A DNA stretch of 64,000 bases from Gnetum montanum. Lineage: Eukaryota; Streptophyta; Gnetopsida; Gnetales; Gnetaceae. Both the position numbers and the translations under genes were made by a program. Below, one piece after another: positions 46,151-58,331 of the stretch. The notes under the pieces were generated by a model that was given only the letters and a program-made list of their open reading frames with translations, was not told the origin of the DNA and did not search any database. Every line of letters begins with the position of its first letter. The stretch's first letter is position 1. The DNA is taken from positions 1,031,674-1,095,673 of the forward strand of contig MNCI01017655.1 of assembly GCA_015680685.1 (NCBI GenBank), read 5' to 3'.

Positions 46151-48742
46151 ATTCACTCTTTAAGTTAAAAATGATCATACAAATATGATCATCCAAAAAA
46201 TCATCAAGAATCACACCTTCTTTCTTTTTACTAATTCATAGAAAGGAAAGATGATTTTCCACCCCATTTTCAACTCCCTTATAATTAATCATATGTAGAT
46301 CAAATTCTTGTATAAAAAAGAACCATTAAATCATATAGGAACTAACATCTCATTTGCTCATGAGAAACTAAATGGCACTATGATCAATGTGGATGAAGAT
46401 TTTGTACCTAAGAACATAATGCCTAAATTTTTGTAGTAAAAAATAATGGCCATCACTTCCTTTTCAATGATGGTGTAAATTAATTGAGGTTCCACAATGC
46501 TCTAGCTAGCATAGTGAATCTAGTATGGTCTCTTCCTCTCATTGAATTACATTAAGATAGCATCCAATGTAAAGTCATACGCATTTATCATTATATGCAG
46601 GTTGATATTGAAAGGTATTTTTAGATTATTTTTCCTAGAGTTTTGGTTAGCCTTTTCTTTAGATATTGAAAAGGTTTTTTTACATTCTTTTTGCTATAAG
46701 AATGGAACATATTTGCTTGTGATCTCAAATAAAGATCTATCTATTTTAAAATAATCTTCAATACATCTATGAGAATAGCTTATTTGTTCAAGGAAAGGTC
46801 ACACCTCTTTAACTATAATGTGAATTTTCATAATTTTTTCAATGATGAGGATCTTGTAAGTATCTATCTCAATCCTCTTTTTGGAAACTTTGTGAATAAG
46901 AAAAGTGCCTCAGTCACAATCAACTACCTTTTCTTCTAATTTAGCTTCAATTTTAGCTCATAGCAATGATGTAGAATAGCTTTGAGCTAGTCTAAGGCTT
47001 GCTAATATGTTTTTTCATACATGGAAAGGTGATCCATAAAGACTTCCATACTATTACCAATGAAGTCTTGGAACATAGACATCACTTTTCATTAGAATGT
47101 GTCTTGTGCATTACATAAATAAAAGGGCATGTGCTTGAAGCCAACGATTTTCCATGAATAGATGAAGGTAGTTTTTACTTGATCCTCTTGTGCAATATTT
47201 ATTTCATTGTAACTAGAGTACCCATCAAGAAAGCTATAGTACTCCTAGCTAGATATTATCCAATACCTAGTTGAGAAATGATAATGGAAAATGGTCTTTA
47301 AAGATGATAGCATTTAGTAACCTAAAGTTCATAAAAACTCTCCATTCGTTACCTTTTTTTCCATAACTACAATAAGAATGGCACACTCACTAAAAAATGA
47401 ATCTGATAAAAATATCCTATAGGAGATGAATAATTTCAGTTTTTACCTTGTCTCACATATTAGAATTCAGTCTCCATTGAAGTATCCACTAAGGCTTAAC
47501 TCTTAGATTTGTGTATATGCAATGCTAATAGATAGAAAAATCAATTCTTATGAGTTCTTCATGAGACTATGCAAAGGGTTTTCTCCATTTTGCAACTATC
47601 TTTTTCAGCTTGATTTTCTAGATAGTTGTTAGAGTAGAATTGATAATGATAGGATAATCATAAGGAAGGAACAAATACTCTAAGCCTTCTAGAAGTAACT
47701 TGAGTTATAGTGATTGAATGGCAACATTTTTGGATAAGTCAAGAGTGTTCAAAAATTTAGGATTGTATTGCACCACTATAGCATCTTCCATTGTGTTCTC
47801 TCGTGCCAAATTAGATGATTTGACATTAGATGAGCAAAGAGAATCAATTGATCTTTCCAAACCTGGTTCTTGGCTTCATGTAATAGATGTTCTTCAAGGA
47901 AATTTACATCTCTAATAACACAGAGATAATTTTGTAACATAGTAGTTGCAACCATCCTTACTACATGACTAAGACTGATTGCATGAAAGGTGCTCATGTA
48001 TCTTCCTAGTTGTACCTTTTATGCTAATTTCAAGATGAAGGCATTGGAATACTAACCTAACATCAATAGTGATTAATTAGACTCTTTCATGATGATAGGA
48101 AAGTTGTTTCCAACATTGTTCTCTAGTTTAATCACTACTAAATGTGCAAGATATGACCATCCCACCAAAGTTATTATTACATTATTACCTATCCCATAAG
48201 ATATGTATAGGATTGATCAACTAGCTCCAACTTGATGTTAGTACTCTTGAGAGAGGAAAGTCACTACTTAAGGTATTGCTGCAATGAAATGATGTTGGCT
48301 TCCAAACTAAAGTCAAAAGAGGCTAGGTAATAACTTTTTTGACTAATCTAAATCTCCATCATGGGACTATCAAGATTTGATTTTTTTTCAAGTATATGAC
48401 CTTATGTACGACCCACATAGCTACCTTAGACATAGTAATGGTCACAACATCATTACCTTCAAGTTTCATCTTGTCATATTCTCTAAAGATCATATAAGAA
48501 CTTCTCCCTAAAGTAGATGTGTTATTTTGACAGTGTTCAAGGAATGGTACTATAACCTCCTTCATGTGGATTCCTATTCTACTTATATTATTGTTCTCTC
48601 CAAAAGAAAAAATGAATGGAGTGAACTGAATTCCATGGCATTCATGTTTGTGCTTATAATAAGATTTTTTATCATGAAAACTCAAATTTACTTCCACAAT
48701 CATATCAACAAGAATTTGGTAATATTGCCTAGTCTCATACAT
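46151..48742 (-). pseudogene. Protease, RT and RNase H of element 7, broken
   Basis: The open piece 48742-48359 is a gag-to-protease linker (KSYYKHKHECHG, VVTITMSKVAMWVVH); the same linker is found in element 6 at 62530-62900. Protease follows near 48330-48040, its active-site region decayed to FSLEANIISLQQ, with KSTNIKLELVDQS after it. RT lies at about 47400-46980 (EWRVFMNFRLLNA, FKDHFPLSFLN), with the catalytic motif changed to FMDH. RNase H is near 46500-46350 (SIVEPQLIYTIIEKEVMAII). Stops and shifts are common. Confidence 0.7.
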
Positions 48743-50689
48743 GGAAGAAAGATTAGCATAGTAGGAAATATTATAGTATTTGGTTTACCTTGATTTCAAT
48801 TGATTGGGTATCCCACCTTGCATGGGTTTAGGTAGGATTGATTAATGTAGGTAGGTATTTCTAAGGTGTCACCTATGAAAATGAATAAGTAGCTACTAGG
48901 ATATCTTGAGAGTAGGCATTAGAAGGAAATTCCATGTGTTGATGCACTAGAGTTGGAGAATTTTTTGATACATCAACCCAAGGATTTAAAGTTTATCACT
49001 ACTAGTAACACTACATGGATTACTAATACACACATCTAGGATAGTATGCTTAGCCCAAGTAGGTAGTCCTCCTTTTTTTTTTTCCTAACAAACTTAGGAT
49101 TCAAAGGCATCTGAGCTCATCCATTTTCAACAATCATATGGGCCATGACTAGGTAACACTTTGAATCATGTGCATCTACACAATACTCATAGGCATACTC
49201 ATCACTAAAGGATGAGAAAACCTCATCCAAATCTTCCCTTATGCTCTTGGAGTCATAGAGCTTCTCCTTACCCTTTTCTTCATACTTCTTTCTACATTCA
49301 AGTGATACAATTGCTTTAGTTACAACTTTAATCATCCCATCCTCAATGTCCTTAAGAGTAGTGATCATCTTATCATCCATTGTATTCTAAACGTGATCCA
49401 CTTGATGGTCCAAGTATGTCAAGGCCTTGTTGGTTTTGACATAATCATAAGCTAAGATCTCAATAATTGTAGGAGCTTCAACTATACCATCAATGATTTT
49501 GACCTCCTTTCTATGTATGGGATCATGATTGTACTCCTTGGATGACTATCATTTTTCCATTTATCTTTCATGCAACTATGGTATTAAGAAGTGCTTTCAT
49601 TTGGGTCATAAAATTTTTTTGTATCTAGCCCATTGTGTATTTATCCACTCACTCTTGTGCTTCTTGTCTTAGGTCTTTAATGATATGAATTAGCTAGTTT
49701 CTTTGGCCAAAGCCATGGTTTGGATAATGATGAGCTTTTTTAAGCACCTCTCTATGGAAATGTCCAATGATTGATGGGCTTGTTGCCTCCATGCTGCCAT
49801 GTCCTTTTAGATGTTATAAATAGAAACATAAGGTTTGGATTTTGTGTAGAAAATTATAATAATGTTTATACATCTTTGAATTGATTTAGGTGACAAGGAT
49901 TTATACTAGGTTTCTACTTGTTCAATGAAGATGTAAGTGAACAACCACAACTTCTACTAATCACTAATGATCTCTTGGAGATAGCAAGTGTTATCAAATG
50001 CTTACATGTGGAGTTGGAGACCATCACTGCTATACACTATGTATGTTGGGGCATTGGCCATGTTGATTCATTTAATATTTCTATCATGAACATGCTTCCA
50101 TGAAATGTAGACAACTTCATTAAGCTCATGATTATCATCCTAGTTGAACAAGGTGGGATCAACATCAGTGGATGGTCCTTATAAGTAAAGGTATTAGAAC
50201 ATGGAAAGTCAATCATTCTCATGGGTTTTTAATGCATTTGAATTGATGGTTTCTAACCATGAACCTTCATGATGGATTGGCCCTTTTCCCTTGATGTTTT
50301 CCTTCTTATCCCACTCCTCATCTAAGTGGTCAAATGAAAAGTTATGGTGGGCCTCCTCTTTTGCAATTTGATATCAATGCTCTTAAATTTTTTGGGATTC
50401 ATAATCATTATAATCTAGCTTTAAAGCCACATAGAATGAATGAAATTTTATAGCCCAAGCTTCATCAGGATGTCTGTAAGATCTCCTACTACAACCATGG
50501 TTGGTTCCTTTAAGAATCACCCATGAGCATTTGGTCACCTTCCTGGCTTATCTTGATGATAGGTATAGAATACCAATGGTAGGGTGGGATCGTTAGAAGT
50601 TTGAAACATAATATAAGTATTTTTTTTCATTTTGGTACATTTTTTGAGGTCTTTGATGGACTCTTAGCATTATTAGTCATCTCATTCAT
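48743..50689 (-). pseudogene. gag of element 7, broken
   Basis: The first plausible ATG is at 50689, about 100 bases after the primer-binding site. Frames are heavily interrupted in the N-terminal half. The open part 49380-49117 (LKDIEDGMIKVVTKAI, then a serine/acidic patch FSSFSDEYAYE) carries a zinc-knuckle remnant YEYCVDAHDSKC in which the first cysteine is tyrosine. Element 6 has the matching CKYCVNPHESQC. The segment to 48743 is linker. Confidence 0.65.
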
Positions 50690-50788
50690 GTTCAATGTCT
50701 ACAAATAAAACTAAGAAATAGAAACTTTCTTTGAATAAATGTTAATATTAAGAATATATATGTATTTCTAGGTAATTCACCAATGCCT

Positions 50789-50806
50789 TTCCTAGCAATG
50801 GCACTA
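50789..50806 (-). promoter_or_regulatory. Primer-binding site of element 7
   Basis: The minus strand reads TAGTGCCATTGCTAGGAA just inside the 5' LTR. It matches 12 of 18 positions of the tRNA-Asp complement, and all differences are transitions. Confidence 0.6.
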
Positions 50807-50807
50807 G

Positions 50808-51890
50808 TGATAGGAGGTTCCACCATTTTTGACCAATGGGATTTATCATATAGAATGTAATGTGATTTGTTCATAAACTTTAAAGACAATGTTGAGTGGA
50901 TTGCTAAGAACATGCATATATATCATTGCATTTAATAAATATAAAAAGGAATTATAATACATATGATACAAATTAAAATTCATGTTACCATGATGAAAGA
51001 TNCATACATAAAGTAATAAAATGGCTCTTAGTCAAAACCTCAATGGTCCAACACTAGGTCATATAATTATGATATCCTTCGATAAGGAGCAAATCATTGT
51101 AGCTCAATGAAATAATAGTTAAAGAGGTATTTTTAGTGTTTTATAGTTTAAGGAATAAATAGCGAAATAGAAGAAAACCATGAGATTTATTCATTATGCA
51201 AACACTGGACTTTGCATCAACCAAATAGTTCTAGATTATGTAACTAAGGTAGCACTCTAATAGAGCCTAGCTACTCTTGTGAAAGCAACAAATCAAAACA
51301 CATGTAAGATAAGTATAGGAATAAACTTACCCAAGGGAAGAAGTACTCTTCATAGTAACTAAATGTTACAAGCTCCAAGGAATGAATGTTATGTTACAAA
51401 TTAACTAAGATGTGTACATGAGCTCATCCCAAGTATTTATAGCTTTTGTGTAGAAACAAAGAAGGTTCATTAGTGCCTAGGCATTAAACGATGTTCATCA
51501 CTACAACCTAAGGGAATCCTAGTTGCATCAAAGGTAAACTAGGTCTAGAAGGTGATGCATCAATGTCTTTGCACTAACACATGATAGTGAGCACATGCTT
51601 TCTTTCCCTCCCCATCCACCTCAAACAAAAAATTTGCATGTTGGATTCTAGATGAAAGCTGAAGCCTAAGGAAGCATGCTAGAGGGATCCTAGAACATAC
51701 AAATGAAGCTAGAGTTATGCTAAAAAGCTTGGATTATGCACAAAACCTCAAAAAATAGAAGTCAAGGGTACATCTTGGAAGACCAAGAATCTCTATCAAA
51801 CATGCTATAATACACACATAGGGCTTATGAAATACTTCCTAGATCTATGAGTTATAATTAACATACAAATTATCACTAGATGTTTCATCA
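50808..51890 (-). repeat. 5' LTR of element 7
   Basis: It matches 31659-32863 but is shorter. About 155 bases present in the other LTR (31855-32010) are missing exactly at a lone N at 51002. TATAAATA on the minus strand is at 51434-51441. The right end TGATGAAACA is at 51890. Confidence 0.85.
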
Positions 51891-51895
51891 CATAT

Positions 51896-52275
51896 GTTAC
51901 TATACATGATGCATGGAACTTTTTTCTACTCTATTCTTTCATTCTTATTTTCTTGTAAATTTCCAAGGATAGATCTTTAATTTCCATATTAGCATTGATT
52001 ATGATTTGCTAAGCCCTTCCCATGATGATAGGATAGATTCCTTATAATTGTCCACATGGACTACAAAAACATTTGCAAGATATGACCAATCATTGATGGT
52101 GATCACAATATCTTCTAGTAGCACTAAGAGAATAGTGATGGACTAATATATAAGCTCCAACGTAATGTTACATTTCTTTAACAATGTCAAGTTGTATGCA
52201 ATGTACATTTCTTGAGAATTCAAATTAACTTTGGAATTTGATTCTAGTAAAGCTTTGCATGATGCATCTCATGTA
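51896..52275 (-). pseudogene. Protease of element 5, broken
   Basis: The minus-strand frame parallels element 2 protease: KALLESNSKVNLNSQEMY (active site DSGS changed to ESNS), KKCNITLELIY, ITINDWSYLANVFVVHV, then IIMGRA and IKDLSLEIYKK. It ends at 51896 where element 7 is inserted; the next codons continue at 31658. Confidence 0.75.
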
Positions 52276-54310
52276 ATATACAAATAAATCAAGGGATTTC
52301 CTAGATAAATTATTTATATAAAAATATGTCAAATCTCTATCTAGTTTGTAATTGCATAAGTGAGCATGATAGCTTGTATATTAGGGACACTTTTATTTTA
52401 AGTTGGTTTGTATATTTTATGGAGGTTGTTGAAGTCAAATTTATAGTCATTGATGTTTGTAAAATTTTGGATGCAATGACTAGTCTAAAGAATGGTTATT
52501 TACAAGTCTTGCAAATAGAAATTCTTGAGTTGCCATCCACTTATAAGTTTACCACTCTTGTGTTATTTCATTATTGAGGTTATGAATGAATTTCTACCTT
52601 GCATGATTGGAGTTAGTGGCAAGGGATTTAGAGCATGAGGTTAAGAGTATTATGAAGGATGAAGAGCATATGTGGAAGGAAATTTAACATGTAAAGTAGT
52701 AGAACTATGATACTCAAAAGAAGTACAATGGTAAGCAAAGACATGAGTGGTAGGATTTCTAGGTGATATAAGTTGTTGGACATAATATCCATAAGGATCA
52801 ATTTTCCTATAGGGATATTGATACCTTGGTCATGACATCCCCCATGACTATGGGTTTTGTCATTACTAATAAGACTCATGAGGTTGAGATGGATTCCTAC
52901 TTGAGTAATATTGGTGTTGATAATAAGGTTTTCTATAGTTTCCTTGAGGATAAGGTAACCTCCTTGGGGCTTAGTCCTTGATGAAATTTGGGTTTAATGC
53001 ATAAGCCCTAGACTCCTAAAAGTGTGACATTATTAGGTAGTAATCTTTCAAATGTTTATATTGATAAATGTCATAGTTTTCATCATTTAATTTGGAGTCT
53101 TCAATCTTCTTCACTATAGCTACTTTCCATTTGTGTTAGTACTATTTCTTTCTTGTAACTCATTTTTCTTTCATTTATCTTTATCTTTGTTCCTTCCCTA
53201 TTCCTCTTTCTCCTCTAGAATCTTTAGTGCTACTTGAAACTTTTCATCAATGGAGTCCCATATTTAATCAACCTTTTTTGAAATTTTAATAACTAATTCT
53301 TGAATGGAAAAGGTCTTTCTATGCACTACCTATTCTATTAGTTCTTCTTCATTAGGTTCATAGAGATATATCTTCCTTTTGTATATTGATGAGTCCCTAC
53401 TATACTTCTCTATATTTTCTTCCTTCTTTAGTTCATATTCTTTCTTTGTCACTTGATCTATTAGCCTTTGGATTCGATGAAATTTCTTCTCAAATAATAT
53501 CCCTCAAGCATAAACCCCAAAATATTTCTTGACTTATTGTAGAGTCTATCTATGATATGATGTAGCTGCTTATTCTAAGAAAATCCATGGCCCAAGCATG
53601 TATAAAGAAGAGACTATTATCTACCCAGTACCGCATCAAGGGACTCATGATTACTTTGTGTTTATCTTTGAATTTTCTTTCTCAAGTTCAACACCTTGGA
53701 GTATGTTTGATATTTATCATTGAATAACTCCAATATCATATTCCATGTTCTAATAGATTTTGGTTCCAAGGACTGGTACCAACTTTTAGATTTTTTGATA
53801 AGTATCCTTGGAAAAATTTTTATATTTTATCATTCATAATTAATATTATATAATATGTAGGCATCATGAAAGGTGTATACATGATGTTTTACGTCCACAA
53901 TGTAATCACCCTCAAACTTTGAAAAGTTATTCATATTTAGCCTTTTAATTCTACTATCCCTTTGAACTCCAATAAGAATGTAAACTACCTCTCAGATATT
54001 TATCCCACTTATGATAATAAATGATTCATGATAATCATCATGATCCTCATGGTTCCTATTATAATGATGTCTTCCTTAGTATTGCTTCAAATCTTCTCAT
54101 GATGTTCATCTCATTGTTCATTTCTAGCTTTCCTTTTATAATCTCTGTGGTGGTTCCTTCAATCTGTATCACCTATTCTACTATCATTGTCCCTCCTGCC
54201 TTGGTTACATTTATCCTTATTACATCTTGATGATGAGGATGAAGATGATATGAATAAAGAGCTAGAAAAGTTATGTCGGTTTGGTATTTTTCAATGATTC
54301 TTTTATTGAT
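52276..54310 (-). pseudogene. gag of element 5, broken
   Basis: The gag core is at 53940-53600 (NNFSKFEGDYIVDVKHH, MILELFNDKYQTYSKV). The C-terminal helix is at 53300-53230 (IWDSIDEKFQVALKILEE). The zinc-knuckle position near 53100-53060 reads YDIYQYKHLKDYY: all cysteines of the CEICQYDHPKGCC motif have become tyrosine. The serine-rich N-terminal part is near 54270-54190 (SSSLFISSSSSSR). The true start is not clear. Confidence 0.65.
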
Positions 54311-56986
54311 TCATGCCATTTTCTTAAATTCTTTACATCAATTTAACTTTTCCTTATTTTGGAAATATGTATTTTGGCAATTTTATTGTTATGTTATGGT
54401 GGCACCATTGCTTTTGGGCTGAATTGATTTTATCCCACTTTACAAGTGTCTTCTAAACAATTTCTCTCATTTCATATTCTATGTTAGGTTATTTCATGCC
54501 TTTCCTAAGCTAAAATAGGTCAATCTTACTTTGCCCCAATTGTAGAGTGGGATAAATCTTAGTCATTCCATTTTGGCCTTTCTTCTACTTGGTAAGCTTT
54601 GAGGTGCATATGATTTTTTCAAATTGAGAATTTTTATTTTGTCAATGCCATGTGGATACACATCATTTTGTTGATGAACTAGGACAAACCAAATTTTCCC
54701 CAATTGGAAAGTATATTCCTAGCCATTTCTCCCATTTCGATCTATGTGTAGCACCTAAATCACTCAGTAACTTTTCAAACTATAATAAAAATGAAATGAT
54801 CTACTTTAGAACTAGGATAAAATGATTTTACCCAAATTAATATTTTAATCATCATCCAATAACATGTGTCAAAATGTTATGAAATAGATCATATTATGTT
54901 TATCCCATTTGGGATATGAATGAATGGCAATTTTACCCATTTCAAACTTTGTGTTAAAAACATTACAACTCTTTATTCATGCTTAAACTTGGATGGATCC
55001 TCTTTGTTTAATTTCATATTATGTATCTCCTTATTTATACAATACTAAACTAGGATATATGTCTTTTAGCCCATTTGAGATAAAATGGATCTACCTCATT
55101 TCATAGTAGTATATAGACCAATTCTCCCAATTTAACTTTTTGACCATTCTTTCCTCTGAACTAGGATAAAATGGCTTTATTCCATTTAGAAAGTGAGAAA
55201 ATGACTCTTACTCCTATTTTGAATGTTATGCTAGTCAAATAATTTGGAGGCATTTTCTATATTTTCTTTTGAAGTAGGGTAAATGGCCTTTCTCCAATTT
55301 CACCAACTCAAGCAATATGAATTTGGCCAATTACACCAACATTACAAGCATGTTGTACAAAGTCATTGTTGATGCCATAAGAGAAAAAATGCCTAGTCCA
55401 CAATTTACCAAACATAAAAATATGATATTTTAATATGCCATGCCTTGTCGATCTCATTATGTGAAATGGGGTAAACTAGATTTATCCCAATTAAGAAATC
55501 CACTCATGATCTTTTCCTTCTATTTTAGTTACTCATGCCTTTTTAATAAATTATCTCGATCAAAAAGTATGATTTTTTTATGCCTATATATGATGACTCT
55601 TACAATTGTATGAACTGGGTTAAACGACCTCAATTCCATTTGCTGAAATGGGAAAAATGCCTTATGAAAAATTTCATCATGAAAATAATTGAAAAAGTCA
55701 TTTTAATTCTTTTGTATGCTTTTTAATATCTAAAAATTCTAATTGGCTAAAATTTGAATCACTATTTGAAATATTCTTAAATGAGACTATTGACGTGCTT
55801 TCAAAAAGCTACATTCATGCTTTGTGTTAAGGATTTACAAAAATTTATTATCAAATCATGAATATAGATTTCTACTCGATATGGATAAAATGTAACAACA
55901 GTTGCTACATCTCCACACATGTTTTGTTATCTTTGGAAAATAATGACTGAAAAAAATGTTACCTTGTCGTGGCATTAAAAATAGATGCTAGACATGCTTG
56001 AAGGTAGTTCTCTAGCAAGAGTAACAAAATCATAATTAATTAATTCATACATAAGCACTCATTCATGTATTATCACCAAAAAGACATGTTACCTATGCTT
56101 GAAGGTAAGCTAATTCTAAGAATTTCATGGTTTTTTGGACTAGTTTCATCATATGATTGAAAAGACATGTGATCCACTCTTGAAGGTGCCATATTGATGG
56201 GATTAACATTGGTTATAAGATTGGAAAGATATGTACCCAATGCCTAAAGATGCTTCACTAGCCAATGATTAAGGAAAATAAACTTTAAAAGATAATAATT
56301 AATTATTTATTTTGTAAATTTTCATAATTTTTTTGATATTTTATTTTGTGTTTTTTATCATTAAAACAAAAATGAATGAAGATGGGATTTTATTGGAAAT
56401 TTTTAAAATTTTCTCTCTTAATTTATGCATCTGTTGCAAAGAAATAAATATTTATTTTATGTTGACCTAACAAATCAATGATTTATTAAAAATTTAGAGC
56501 CTATAATGATGTAGATATTTTAATGGATTTTCTAGGAATTTTCCAGTGACAAGCATTTTTCTTTATTGATCCTCAAATTTCATTATCATCTTATGCAAAG
56601 TTATGGAAAAATTTTGGATCTCATGATTTAGTAATTTTAACATTGATTATTTTCATGTAATAAAACATTTTTCAAAACTAGGAATTTTTTCTATCAAATG
56701 TAATTTATGGCCTTTTACCAAAATGATGAATTCTTAAATTTGCAATTGCATTTGCAAGAAAGATTATTTTACTAATAGATTTTTATTATACCTAAAACAT
56801 CAATGAAGGGTTAAGAATTAAATTAAAATTTTTGTGAACTTTTCAAGGAAATTATTAACCACCCTTAGTGATTGTAAATGGCTTCAAAAAATAATCATGT
56901 AGCTTGAGGACTATCATAGCCATAAGAGAAAAGGCAAAGATGAGGATGTAGTAAAGAACAAGGTGACAATCCACTAAGAGAGTTAA
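54311..56986. other. AT-rich noncoding stretch, possibly remains of LTR and 3' regions
   Basis: No supported frame. The left half holds the hairpin-repeat array annotated separately. 55900-56300 has four spaced copies of an acatgttacc...tgcttgaaggta motif that also occurs, reversed, in the post-pol blocks (for example near 18630 and 25690). 56310-56480 is T-rich. The 5' LTR of element 5 should lie here, but I cannot set its limits. Confidence 0.45.
54540..55645. repeat. Degenerate array of GGATAAA...TTTATCC hairpin repeats
   Basis: Units such as ACTAGGATAAAATGGCTTTA with TTCCATTTAG occur near 54550, 54811, 54900, 55049, 55160, 55277, 55467 and 55615, spaced about 90-190 bases. Each unit is itself a small inverted repeat (GGATAAA / TTTATCC). 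Confidence 0.5.
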
Positions 56987-58210
56987 TGAGAAATCCAATG
57001 GTGGTTTGTATATTAATTATAAGCTTTGGGTCTAAGAAGTATTTCATACATCCTATGTTTTTAGTCTAGTATATTTGTTAGAGGTTATTAGTTTTCTAAG
57101 ATGCACCCTTGGCCCTAGGTCACACTTCAAGATTATATGCATAATTATAACATCTTTATAGGTTCATTAGGATATCCTAGGATTCATCTGGCATGCTTCC
57201 TCAAGTTCCAATTTATAACCATAACTCAAGATGAAAAGTGTGATTTTGGGAATGCGTATGTTAACTAGGTTGGATTAGTGCACCCCTTGCATTAATTTAG
57301 GAATGTTGATGTACCTCTCTGTAAGCCTAGTTTACCTAACTTTATCATGTGGATGTTCAAGGTTGGCTTGTGTTACGTTGATGAGCCTTCGTTGATGTCT
57401 AGGCACTGATGAATCCTCTTCATTTCCATGAAAAAATTATAAATACCTAAAGTAAGTTCTTTCACATAATAAATTGATACTTAGACATTTATTAGAGCTT
57501 TTAGCATTTGGTTTGTATGAAGACTCTTCCTCCCTTGGGTAAGTTGATTTCCTTCTCTCTTTTGTATGTGTTTGAGTCATCGCTTTCACAAGTGTAGTTA
57601 GACTCTGTTAGAGTGTTATCATGCTGACATAGCCCATAACTATTTGATCAATGTCAATTATAGTGCTTGCACCATGAATGAAGCTTATGATTTTTCCTCA
57701 TTTCTATCATTAATGTGTTAAATATTAAAACCTTAAAAATATTCATAAAACATTTAAAACAAAAAAGTATATTTAATGAATTCTTGTTTTCTTAAGATGC
57801 AATGATTCATCCTCATCCAAGGTGATCATAACTATATGACATGATGTTAGGCCATCAAGGTTGTGATCAAGAGCCATTTTTATTACATTTTGTATGTGGT
57901 GTTGCACCTATCCCCAAGAGGAATTGCGATGCATATGTGTTTATTATTGTTTTATTCTTTATGATTCTAAAATACATAAAAAGCATAAAATATAAAATCA
58001 TAAATATTTCTCTCTCTATCTTTCACTATGGAAACATGATTTTTATTTGTACTATATGTATTATAATATCCTTTATGTTTCTTAAGCACAATGACATACA
58101 TGAGTGTTCTTGGAAATCCACTTAACATTATCTTCAAAGCTTATGACTAAATTGCACTACGATTTGAATAATAGATCCCTTTTAGTCCAAAATCATTTGG
58201 ATTCTTATCA
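56987..58210 (+). repeat. 5' LTR of element 6
   Basis: 1224 bases, TGAGAAATCC...ATTCTTATCA. It is homologous to the LTRs of element 7 in reverse orientation and to 61260-62523. TATAAATA lies at 57438-57445. A primer-binding site follows directly. Confidence 0.8.
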
Positions 58211-58230
58211 TTGGCATCATTGACTAGAAA
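58211..58230 (+). promoter_or_regulatory. Primer-binding site of element 6
   Basis: TTGGCATCATTGACTAGAAA follows the LTR end directly, in the place of the tRNA-Asp-type site of the related elements. The match is 11 of 18. Confidence 0.65.
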
Positions 58231-58331
58231 GGCATTAATAATATGTTTAGAAATACTTATATATTCTTGATTTAACATTCATTAAAATCAAGTGTATGTT
58301 TCTTAGTATTGTGTATATATTTTGGACATAA

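Larger units (their letters stand above)
31659..51890 (-). mobile_element. Element 7: Athila-like element, itself split by element 2
   Basis: The LTRs are 31659-32863 (3') and 50808-51890 (5'), in direct orientation. The flanks cctat (31654-31658) and catat (51891-51895) form a target-site duplication with one difference. The minus-strand order is 5' LTR, primer-binding site, gag, protease, RT, RNase H, partly deleted integrase, about 2.9 kb of noncoding sequence, 3' LTR. Element 2 (33252-43128) sits within the 3' noncoding part. Element 7 lies inside the protease-RT region of element 5. Confidence 0.8.
18119..54310 (-). mobile_element. Element 5: old Athila-like element, host of nested insertions
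   Basis: The pieces gag (52276-54310), protease (51896-52275), RT-RNase H (29685-31658), integrase (19390-20433) and the 3' noncoding block (18119-19389) are collinear on the minus strand once elements 3 and 7 are removed. Across element 7, sequence matching 17119-17165 is split between 51896 and 31658. Across element 3, the integrase N-terminal region is split between 29685 and 20433 and rejoins in frame. Neither LTR of this element is clearly recognised: the left end is lost at the breakpoint at 18118, and the right end lies somewhere after 54310. Confidence 0.75.
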
